Assembly (NCBI GenBank): GCA_903911205.1
Contig: CAIWCL010000214.1
Coordinates: 1-55,932, forward strand
DNA length: 55,932 nt
Direction: 5' to 3'
Origin: an uncultured bacterium
GTDB taxonomy: Bacteria; Planctomycetota; Phycisphaerae; Phycisphaerales; SM1A02
This document shows, in pieces, positions 25,870 through 35,000 of the stretch (its first letter is position 1; the number at the start of each line of letters is the position of its first letter). The position numbers and the translations under genes were made by a program. The notes beneath the pieces are model-generated. The model searched no databases and was not told where the DNA came from. It was given only the letters and a program-made list of their open reading frames with translations.

Positions 25870-28271
25870 CCCGCGAGCCCTCCTTCGCGGTAGCTCTCCG
25901 CCACGGGTTCCGCTGAAACGGGCCAGGGGATTCCATCCGGGAGTTTCGCAGCTGGGTCGTAGCGAAGTCGAATTTCACCGAACCCGCTGAAGCCTGCATC
26001 GCCGGGGAGCGCGCCTTCACCGTCGCCATCGAGTGCGCCAAAGTAGCCGAGTGTCGTGTTGAAACTCTCGGGTTGTCCGTTGTAGGCGAGCGCGCCTTGG
26101 CCCGCGATCGGGCGATACGTCATGAGCAACGTGCCTGCGATATCCGCGGTCCCGCGGATATCCATGACGCCTGCAATGACCGTTCCTTTGAGTTTCACGC
26201 GCGGGGTCAGATCGGGATCAGCCGCGACTTCGTTCGCGAAATTGCCCACATCCACAGACCAGCCGGGCAACATGATCGAGCTCCGTTGGAGTCGATCGAG
26301 CTTGTCGCTGGTGAACGACTGAAGCACGTCACGCAGCTCGTCGCCGTCCGGTTGAAGATCGAGTTCCGAATCGTTTGGATCGGAATAGAAGCGTGTCGCG
26401 CCTGTGATTTGCACCTTGTTCCGCCAGTGCGTGAATTCCGCAGGGGTATCGCCCGCGATCGAACCGAGGAACGTGCAGTTGTGGAAGCGGATCGAATTCG
26501 AAATCGTTCGCGTATCGGTGACGGTCGTACCGCCAAGCGCCGACGTCATCGTCGGGAAGCGTGGCTGATAGACGGTGGTTCCACCGATCTCAACCGCCTT
26601 CAACGCCCCGGTGTAATTCCAATTCACATCAGTGCAACCAGTTTCGGTCTCGAGATAGACGGTTCCTTCGAAGCGGCAATTTTCGAACAATGCGTTGGTT
26701 CCTTTCGGAACGCGCACATCACGGAACGTCATATTGCGATAGATCGGCCGTCGATAGTGGTCGTACGCGGCGGGCGAACCGAACGGAACGGATTCGTATG
26801 GTGCAGTGCTCGCGGCAACCGTCGTTCCGCCCGCGCCGACGCCCGCGAGTGCTTGTGCGGCGAAATCGGATGTCACGTTTGTCGAGAACCACGCGGCGCT
26901 CTCGGCGAAGTCCGCAGTGGTGACGACGCGGAGTTCTTCGGTCGACACTTCAAAGCGTGCGGGGCCATCAGAGTTCCCTGGTCGAACAGGGCCTTGGGCG
27001 ATGTTGCGCCAGTCGTCTTGTGCCACGCTCTCCCATGCGGAGAGTCCGACACCGAACACGAGATTCCCCGCGACTTTCGCGTAGAAATCGAAGGTGTTGA
27101 GGACTCCATCGGAGTAGCCGAGTCGAACGTCGCGTGCATCGATACTGCCATCGCCGTTTCGATCGGGATGTGCAAGATCGATCAGTCGTGCGAGTTGATC
27201 GTCGATGCTCGTGAATTCTGCGGAATCAGAGATCCCCGCTGCGGCAGCGCGCGCCTCATCCCAAACGACCGCTCCGTCGCCATTCGCGTCGTACTCGGAG
27301 AGGAAGAGGTCGAAGTCATCGACGAACTGGTCGCCATCGAGATCGGTGAACCCAGTCTCTGCGAGAGCTGGACCCTCCACGGGGTGAGCGGGCCGGAGCC
27401 GTCCATCGCCGTCTACATCATGAGCGGCCACGCGCGCCGCAAAATCCGCGAGCTTGGTATTCAAGGCGTCGGAGAGGTAACGGAAGTCCGATCGCATGAC
27501 GAGCGGATCGCCGTTCGACTCCGTCAATTCACCTGGTTCGGTCCCGTATCGCGTGCCAAGCGGTCCCTCGACAAGCACGTTCTTTCCGATCATCACGCGA
27601 TTTGGAGAAATGACTGCGTATTCGATGCGCTTACTGATCTCGTACTCGATCGAGATCGTTCGTCGAATCTCGCCGTCGACGCCGAGGCTCGTCACGCGGA
27701 TTCGATTCGTACCGGCAATGGGTTCGTACATCAATTGAAACCAGAGCCGATCGACGCCAACTTCAAGTCGCATCGGAAGTGTGACCAACGCGCCGCTGTC
27801 ATAAATCTCCGGTAATCCCGTGTGTTCTGCCAGTGCGGCAAACGCAGACGCGTCTGCGAGATGCGCATCGCGCAAGGCCTCGACGAGGCCATCCGGCGAC
27901 GCAGACCCATCGAAACCTTGTGGCGGAAGGACCTCAACCTCGCCGTCGCTTCCGTTCCAGGATCCGTTCCAGAGGCGCGACGCAAAGCCTGCGTCGATGA
28001 CGCCTTTTTCAACGACAAAGCGCTTGGATTCCCGCGCGAGTCGACGTTGTGCAAACACGAGTCCGCTCTCGGCCGCGCTCTGGGCGCGCGAAACCTTGAG
28101 CGAACTATCCGCCGTGCGCATGTTTCCTTGTGCGACAACCGCCATTGCAGCAGCAAGCGAGCCGAAGATGACAAGGAACATCATGGCGAGCACGCTGGCG
28201 ACGCCACGTCGGTGCACGGAGCGATTTCGCTGCGCGGGATCCCGACGAGAAGTTGTCACGAGTCGCTGCAT
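25866..28271 (-). CDS. Large PilX-N-like pilus assembly protein with EF-hand/dockerin-like loops
   Basis: RGVASVLAMMFLVIFGSLAAAMAVVAQGNMRTADSSLKVSRAQSAAESGL N-terminus; DVDGDGRL, DLDGDQFVDDFD, DANGDGAVVWDE, DRNGDGSIDARD. Confidence 0.78.
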   Translation of the reverse strand: MQRLVTTSRRDPAQRNRSVHRRGVASVLAMMFLVIFGSLAAAMAVVAQGNMRTADSSLKVSRAQSAAESGLVFAQRRLARESKRFVVEKGVIDAGFASRLWNGSWNGSDGEVEVLPPQGFDGSASPDGLVEALRDAHLADASAFAALAEHTGLPEIYDSGALVTLPMRLEVGVDRLWFQLMYEPIAGTNRIRVTSLGVDGEIRRTISIEYEISKRIEYAVISPNRVMIGKNVLVEGPLGTRYGTEPGELTESNGDPLVMRSDFRYLSDALNTKLADFAARVAAHDVDGDGRLRPAHPVEGPALAETGFTDLDGDQFVDDFDLFLSEYDANGDGAVVWDEARAAAAGISDSAEFTSIDDQLARLIDLAHPDRNGDGSIDARDVRLGYSDGVLNTFDFYAKVAGNLVFGVGLSAWESVAQDDWRNIAQGPVRPGNSDGPARFEVSTEELRVVTTADFAESAAWFSTNVTSDFAAQALAGVGAGGTTVAASTAPYESVPFGSPAAYDHYRRPIYRNMTFRDVRVPKGTNALFENCRFEGTVYLETETGCTDVNWNYTGALKAVEIGGTTVYQPRFPTMTSALGGTTVTDTRTISNSIRFHNCTFLGSIAGDTPAEFTHWRNKVQITGATRFYSDPNDSELDLQPDGDELRDVLQSFTSDKLDRLQRSSIMLPGWSVDVGNFANEVAADPDLTPRVKLKGTVIAGVMDIRGTADIAGTLLMTYRPIAGQGALAYNGQPESFNTTLGYFGALDGDGEGALPGDAGFSGFGEIRLRYDPAAKLPDGIPWPVSAEPVAESYREGGLAG

Positions 28272-28334
28272 GAGTGTTTCCAAACTCGCCTCGCACAATG
28301 TCTATTTGGTCCAGATGCCGTGTCGTCGTTGCAA

Positions 28335-28931
28335 TCAGCCGGGCGCGATCCAGGTCACGCGCGTGATCTCGCGCGGCGCATCATCGGTCGGTCCCTGATA
28401 CTCCACGATGACGCGAACACGAAGGAGATCGCTTGCGCCGTCTGCAACAGTGCGCGTCACTTCGAAGGGATCGATGTTCTCGACAAAGACCCGCTGCGAC
28501 CATCCCTCCATGTCGGTGAAGGCTTCGCCGAGCGCGTTCATCGGGCCGGTTCCAAGCGCGGCAGAGAACACGGTCCCTTGTCCATCTTCGCCATCGAAGT
28601 CATCAAGGTCGTCGAAGTCGAGTACATCAAGTTCTGTGCTTTCTGGACCCCAAAATGCTTGACCCGTCACGGGGTCATGGCGCGGCAAGTGGAGCGTCAA
28701 TTCGCGAATCTCGTTTCCAAGTCGCTGCGCGGTAGACGCGTGCGTTGACCACTCGTTCTGCCGAAAGAATGCCTGCTGCGCAGCCACGATCGCGACAACT
28801 CCGGTGCCGACGATCACGGTCGCAAGGGCGGTTTCGATGAGCGTGAAGCCGCGGCGAACGTGCGTCGACCGCATGCGCGTCGCGAGGACGCCTCGTTGGT
28901 CCTGACATGGTTGGCGGTGGATCACGTGCAT
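28335..28931 (-). CDS. Prepilin-type N-methylation domain protein (GspI-like)
   Basis: VRRGFTLIETALATVIVGTGVVAIVAAQ. Confidence 0.85.
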   Translation of the reverse strand: MHVIHRQPCQDQRGVLATRMRSTHVRRGFTLIETALATVIVGTGVVAIVAAQQAFFRQNEWSTHASTAQRLGNEIRELTLHLPRHDPVTGQAFWGPESTELDVLDFDDLDDFDGEDGQGTVFSAALGTGPMNALGEAFTDMEGWSQRVFVENIDPFEVTRTVADGASDLLRVRVIVEYQGPTDDAPREITRVTWIAPG

Positions 28932-28941
28932 GCGTTTCCCC

Positions 28942-30174
28942 TCAGCCTGAAACCAAGTTCGACATCTTGAAGATCGGGAGAATGATCGCCATCGCGATAA
29001 ATCCGACGACCGATCCCATCAAGACGATCATGATCGGCTCGATCATGCTGGTGACTGCCTTGATCGCGTCTTTCAATGCCTTCGCATAGAAGACTGAAAT
29101 TTCGTCGAGAACCTCGCCGAGCTTTCCCGACTCTTCACCCGCCGCGATCATCTGAATGACCGAGCGTGGCAGAAGTGTGCTGCGCATCAATTGCGTTTGC
29201 ACCTTCTTGCCTTGTTTCACAGATCCATAGACCGAGCGCCAGAGTCGCTTGTAGTGGCGATTTCCTGAGATGTCACCCGTAATCGCGATGGTGTCGAGCA
29301 TCGGTACGCCCGCGTTCAGGAGTTCGCCCATGGTTTGGAGCGATCGACTGATATAGAGCGAGCGGAACATGCGTTTGACGATCGGTGCCGAGATCTTGAA
29401 GCGATCCCACCAGAAGCCGCCGAACTCCGTTTTGATGAATCCAATGAAGGCACCGATTCCAACAACGGCGGCAATGAGAAGCAGCCACCACCACTCGACC
29501 ATGAACGTCGAGAGTGCCATCAAGAATTTGGTGGGACCTGGGAGTGCATCTTCCTTGCCCTTGAAAACGCCAGCAAATCGCGGCAAAACGAAGGTCAAGA
29601 GGAAGACAGTCGTCGAGATTGCCATCAACGCGATGATGCCGGGATAAATCGAAGCGCCGACGACCATCTTGCGCGTTTCGATCTCCTGCGCGAGGTATGC
29701 CGCGATTCGATCGAGCATCTTTGCGAACGAACCGGACATTTCCGACGCTTTGACCATGTTCACGTAGAGCGGTCCGAAGAGTTTCGGGTGCTTGGCGATG
29801 GCCTCGGAGAATTGCTTGCCGCTTTCGACGTCCGCCTTAATCTGCATGAGGATGCGGCGGAACTTCTGATTCTGCACCTGTTCAGCGATGCCTTCGAGCG
29901 CGGCACGAATCGAAATGCCTGCGCGGATCATCACGGCGAGTTGCGTCGTGAAGTCGAGGATGTCCTTCTGCGAAGGACCGGACGAATAGTTGAATCGCTT
30001 GAATGCAGCGCGCAAATCTTCGCCCGCTGCCGCAACAGGAACGAGTTGCACCACGTGATCCCCGCGTGCGCGAATGGCCTGCGCGGCGGCAGCAACGCTG
30101 TCCGCGACGAGCGTTCCCGCAACGAGTTCGCCGCGCGCGTTTCGAGCTTGGAATCGGTAGTGCTGCGTGGACAT
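28942..30174 (-). CDS. Type II secretion/type IV pilus inner-membrane protein (GspF/PilC)
   Basis: FTTQLAVMIRAGISIRAALEGI; GVPMLDTIAITGDISGN; IAAGEESGKLGEVLDEIS. Confidence 0.93.
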   Translation of the reverse strand: MSTQHYRFQARNARGELVAGTLVADSVAAAAQAIRARGDHVVQLVPVAAAGEDLRAAFKRFNYSSGPSQKDILDFTTQLAVMIRAGISIRAALEGIAEQVQNQKFRRILMQIKADVESGKQFSEAIAKHPKLFGPLYVNMVKASEMSGSFAKMLDRIAAYLAQEIETRKMVVGASIYPGIIALMAISTTVFLLTFVLPRFAGVFKGKEDALPGPTKFLMALSTFMVEWWWLLLIAAVVGIGAFIGFIKTEFGGFWWDRFKISAPIVKRMFRSLYISRSLQTMGELLNAGVPMLDTIAITGDISGNRHYKRLWRSVYGSVKQGKKVQTQLMRSTLLPRSVIQMIAAGEESGKLGEVLDEISVFYAKALKDAIKAVTSMIEPIMIVLMGSVVGFIAMAIILPIFKMSNLVSG

Positions 30175-30177
30175 TGG

Positions 30178-31245
30178 TTAGGCCGCAAGCATGCGGTCGA
30201 GTTTGTCGGGATAGGCCGCTTGCGCGACGGCGTCGTCTCGAGAAATCATGCCGTTGAAGTACAGCTCCGCGATGGCGTTGTCGAGCGTCGTCATGCCGAT
30301 GGAACGACTGGTTTCGATGACGTTCGGAATCTCGTAGGTGCGCGCCTCGCGGATGATGTTTCGCACGGCGGGCGTGCAGAGCATCACTTCGATCGCTGGC
30401 ACCATGCCGGGCTTGTCAATGCGGCGGAAGAGAGTCTGTGAAACGACCGCTTGCAGCGTGTTGGCCAGCATGGCGCGAATCTGATTCTGCTGATTCGCGG
30501 GATACATGTCGACGATACGTTCGACCGTCTGAGACGCATTGACGGTGTGCAGCGTCGAGAGCACGAGGTGACCGGTTTCGGCGGCGGTAATCGCGAGTGC
30601 CGTCGTGTCGAGATCGCGCATTTCGCCGACGAGAATGATGTCAGGATCTTGGCGCAACGCATGCTTGAGGCCGCTCGCAAAAGTTGGCATGTCGGCACCA
30701 AGTTCGCGTTGCTCGATGAGACACTTCTGACTTGCGAAGGTGTATTCGACAGGGTCCTCGAGCGTAATGATGTGCTTTCGATAGCGCTCGTTCATCGCCT
30801 GAATCATGGCGGCGAGCGTGGTGGATTTACCTGAACCCGTATCACCAGTCACGAGCACGAGTCCGCGCGGGAGATACGTGAGTCGCGAGATGACTTCAGG
30901 CAAGTTCAGCGTCGCAAGCGGCGGGACTTTGGTGCGAATGGCGCGCATCGCCATGCCAACCATGCCGCGCTGCATGTGCGCGTTGACGCGATAGCGGCGA
31001 AACCCGGGGATTTCGTAGGAGAAGTCGAGGTCGAGATGTTGTTCGAAGTGTCGGCGTTGGATCTCGTTCGTCATGCCTGCGAGGATGCGCCACATGTCTT
31101 CGCTCGAGAGCGCAGGCATGTCGAGTGGCTGCATGACGGTTTGCGCACGGACCATGGGCGGATGTCCGGCCACAAGGTGGACGTCCGAGGCATCGTTGTC
31201 GTTGGCCTTCCGCAGAATTTCGTCGAGTGCGCTCAGTTCCGGCAC
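30178..31245 (-). CDS. pilT: Twitching motility ATPase PilT
   Basis: LVTGDTGSGKSTTLAAMI Walker A; ALRQDPDIILVGEMRDLDT; AIRTKVPPLATLNLP; GTG start. Confidence 0.93.
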   Translation of the reverse strand: MPELSALDEILRKANDNDASDVHLVAGHPPMVRAQTVMQPLDMPALSSEDMWRILAGMTNEIQRRHFEQHLDLDFSYEIPGFRRYRVNAHMQRGMVGMAMRAIRTKVPPLATLNLPEVISRLTYLPRGLVLVTGDTGSGKSTTLAAMIQAMNERYRKHIITLEDPVEYTFASQKCLIEQRELGADMPTFASGLKHALRQDPDIILVGEMRDLDTTALAITAAETGHLVLSTLHTVNASQTVERIVDMYPANQQNQIRAMLANTLQAVVSQTLFRRIDKPGMVPAIEVMLCTPAVRNIIREARTYEIPNVIETSRSIGMTTLDNAIAELYFNGMISRDDAVAQAAYPDKLDRMLAA

Positions 31246-31444
31246 GTGCGTTCCCTCCGGTGGGTGCGCGCCAGGGCTCCGCCCGGCCGACGCTCCGCAC
31301 AGAGTTCGATCGGCTCGAAGGGGGCGTGGGTTGAGCGTGGCTTCCGAGAAGCCGAGGTTTGAGGTGGAACTGCGAGGGGTGAGAACCTCGCCGCTTCATC
31401 ACCTCACGTTCCGGTGACCTCACGTGCCGGTGACCGCAAGGCGT

Positions 31445-32014
31445 TTACTTCCCGGTCGTGGGTGTAGGGGTGGGTGTCGCGGCGGGTGTCGCGGCGGGTG
31501 TCGCGGTGGGTGTAGAGGCGGGCGCAGAGGTGGGTTCGCTGCGATCCGCGGTCGAGCGCATCACGCTCGAGCCCGCGCTTGAGAAGCTGTATTCATTCTT
31601 CAGAATGCCCGCTTCGTAGAGGATTCGGAACACCGAATCTGGGTCGCGGTACTTCCCGGTACCACGTGCGGTCCACGCGACTCCCTCCGCCAAACTCGAT
31701 GTGGGCAGGACCGCGGGCAACGTCGCCTCGACCGTTTGTCCCGGAGGAAGTGCACGCAGCGCGGCCCAACGGCCGCCATAACGCGAGCCGTCGGCGAGGG
31801 AGACGGTGTAGTCGTACTCCACAAGATCAATTTCGTCGCGGCCTGGATTGTGGAGTTCGAGTACGACCGCGACTTCGGTGAGGTCGCCGTTGGATTGGCC
31901 GAGGCGGAGCTCCGTCGCGCGACCTTCAGGTCGCACGACGTGACATCCAGCGAGCGCGACCGTGGCAGAGGCGAGGAGCGCGCAGACAACCTTCGAACGT
32001 TCCAAGTTGAACAT
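31445..32014 (-). CDS. LEA14-like lipoprotein with Thr/Pro/Ala repeat tail
   Basis: Lipobox ATVALAGC; TPTATPAATPAATPTPTPTT tail encoded by 12-bp repeats. Confidence 0.65.
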   Translation of the reverse strand: MFNLERSKVVCALLASATVALAGCHVVRPEGRATELRLGQSNGDLTEVAVVLELHNPGRDEIDLVEYDYTVSLADGSRYGGRWAALRALPPGQTVEATLPAVLPTSSLAEGVAWTARGTGKYRDPDSVFRILYEAGILKNEYSFSSAGSSVMRSTADRSEPTSAPASTPTATPAATPAATPTPTPTTGK

Positions 32015-32085
32015 GCGATGGAATGTAGCACGAGTCCGGCCCCGAACGTGCCGTGTCGTGCGTCGCCGACGCTACGCTTCGGCCC

Positions 32086-35000
32086 ATGCATCGGACGCGC
32101 CGCAGCATCGCGCCTCGCCTTCTTCTCGCGGTCTTCGCCGGGAGCGGGTTCTTCATGGCGTTCACGCCCGCAATCGCGCAGCAAGCGACACTTCCGGCGA
32201 TCGCGGATAGTCCAACGGCGCAGACGCTCTTCGACGATGCGGTCGCGCAGGCGAAGGAAAATCCCGCGGAATCGGCGCGTCTCTGTCGTCGATTGCTTGA
32301 TGAGTATGGCGATCGATTGCTCAAAGTGGCAGGCGAACAAGATCTGCTCTTTCGATCGGTCGCGGATGAAACCGAGCGGTTGCTTCTTTCAACCCCAACC
32401 GTGTTGGAGCGCTTCCGCGCGAATGAGTCGCGTGGCGCCGAGGCGATGCTCGCGGACGAGGGCCCGTCAACGACCGCAGCACGTCGACGCATGACGCGCG
32501 CCGGGCTCGTGGGAACTCTGCGCGTGGCGCAGTCGTTGCTGCTCGCAGACCGCGCCGACGAGGCGCTCGCAACGGTGCGCCGCATCGAGCGACATCCCGA
32601 TTTGCGAACAGCAGGCGCAGCGAAAGAAGCGGTCGGCGAAGCATGGATCACCGCCGTTGCCGCCGCACGACTCGGGCTCACGGTCGAGCGCGACGCAGCG
32701 ATTGCGCGACTTGAAGCGTTGGCCGCGGAAGAGCAGGGGGCGAACGCTTCAGGAGTTTCCCTTTCGGGCGCCGCAGCAGCACTGGCCTCCGCGAAGGCGA
32801 CGCTCACGAAGTCGTCGACGAGTCTTGCGAAAAGCCCGCTTGAGCAGGGGGCAACCGGAGAACTTCCGGGTGCGGATTGGCAACAGGTGTGGTCGGTCGA
32901 ACTTGATCGAACGCTGTTCCGTCGCCTTTTCGATCCGTCGGTCATTCGAACAAGTCCTCGACTTCTTGAGTCGGCGCGCGCCGATGCAACGTACATGACG
33001 GCGGTGCCCTACATCGTGGGGAACGTCGCCTACGTCAATGAGGGCTCGTATGTCCGCGCAATCGACATCGATTCACGCGATGAAATCTGGAGTCGTTCAC
33101 TTGGCTTCGGTGGCGTCGAACGCGACGCGACGGGAATCAGCGACTTCTCCGCGATTGCGGTGGATCGCGGCGCGCTCGTGACATTCGAAGGGCACGCAGC
33201 GTCGAACCGTCGCGCTGCGAGTTCGCGTGTGTGGTGTCTTGATCCAGCCAACGGCGCGGTTCGATGGAATGTCGACCTCGACAAGATTGCAGATCGCGAA
33301 GATCTGGCTGGTCTCTTTCCCGTGGGAACGCCACTGCTGCTCGCGGACATGGTTGTTGTTGCGGCGCGAAAGCCGACGCAACGACTCGAACAGGTCGACT
33401 GGCTCGTCGGTCTTTCACGCGACGACGGCAGCCTGCGTTGGGCAACAACCATCGCCGGTGCGCCGGGCGGTCGCGGGATTTTTGGGCGAAAGCAATCGGG
33501 AATTCGTGCAGACGGCGACGCGATTGCGGTCTCAACACCGCTCGGTGCGATCGCGCGCGTGCGAGCGTCGGACGGAGCAATCATCTGGTTGCGCCGGTCG
33601 CCCGTCCCCCTCACCGAGTCGCGTGCGGCGAGTACGCCGTGGGAGTACGCCGGTCCGATCGCGACGGGCGACCGGATCATCGCGCTCGCGCCGGACGAGG
33701 CCGCCGTCGTTGCGCTTGATCGCATGACGGGGCAGTTGCGTGAAGAGCGGCCAATCGGGCCAGGAACAACGTGGACGACGCCGCGGTATCTCGTACCTGC
33801 GACGCTCGCAGACGGTACGCCGCTTGTCCTTGCAGTTGGAAGCGATGTCGCAGCATTCGATGCCCGCGATCTTTCGAAGCGACTCTGGACGCTCTCTGAA
33901 TCGCTCGCCGCCGTGGGGAACGCTGGAGCTGTTTCGCCGCGCGCGGGATCGGGAAATCGACAAGGAATCCGCGGTCGTGTGTCCGTCGCGGGCGACCGTA
34001 TTCTCGTCCCGGGGCTTGAGGAGTATCTCGTCCTCGATGCGCGTGATGGGCGCGTCCTTTCGCGCATCGGCCAGCAAACTCCGGGGAATGCCGTGATGCT
34101 TGGCGACCGTATCGTGGTCGCGGGCGATGAGTCGTTCCGCGTGCTCATGCCGCCAAACCGTGCGGAAGACATTCTTCGTGCGCGGCTTGCAGCGAGCCCC
34201 GATGATCCGGGAGCGGCTGTAGCGCTGCTTGAACTCGCGAAGCGCACCGAGCGTTGGGATGTCGCGCTCGAATCTGCGCGCGCCGCGCAGGCAGCGATCG
34301 TGCGCGGTAAAGGTACACCTGCGCTTCGTGAGGAATTGATCGGGCATCTCATCGAACTCGCGCAGCGACACACGGAGACAGGCAATGCCTGCTTCGAAGT
34401 CGCGCTCGCGCTTGCCGATTCGATCGACCTTCGCGTGCGCGTCGAACTCGCGCGGGGCGATTTCCTCCGCACGTCAGGTCGCACCGCCGAGGCCGCAGAT
34501 GTCTGGCGCGTTCTCGCCTCGTCTGCGGACGCGCAGGCCACGCTCGTTGAACAGGATGGCGCGCTTCGGTCGGTACGACTTGATGCGCTCCGACGGCTTG
34601 CGTCGATCGCGTCGCGTGATACCGAACTTTCCGCCGACCTTGAGCGCCGGGCATCAGAGGCGCTGATGAAGGTGCGCGAAGGGGTTGTGACGCCAGAAAC
34701 GCTCGTCGCACTCGCGATCGCGCATCCACGGACCGAAACGGCGCTCAATGCGGCGTCGGAAGCTGCCGCCTCGGTCGCCGACCGCCGCGCGGCAACGATC
34801 TTGGCGGCGGTGCTTGACGACTGTCTGATTCCGCCCGCGCGGGCCGACCTTGCCGCGAAACTCGTGACCACCTTCCGCAACCGCCTCGCCAAGACAGCGC
34901 TTGCCGGCGAGATTCCGCTCCTCGAGCGACGGGCGGCGGAGCTCCTTGTTGCGAGCGGTGGCGCAGGGCCGTCCGCCGAGAGGCCGGGAGTGACGCTTCC

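Noticed and set aside
26073-27815. 580-aa plus-strand ORF
   Set aside because: Antisense to the PilX-like gene; Arg/His-rich high-GC shadow frame.
33030-34892. 620-aa minus-strand ORF
   Set aside because: Antisense shadow of the 1433-aa beta-propeller gene; Ser/Arg-rich composition with no recognisable domain.
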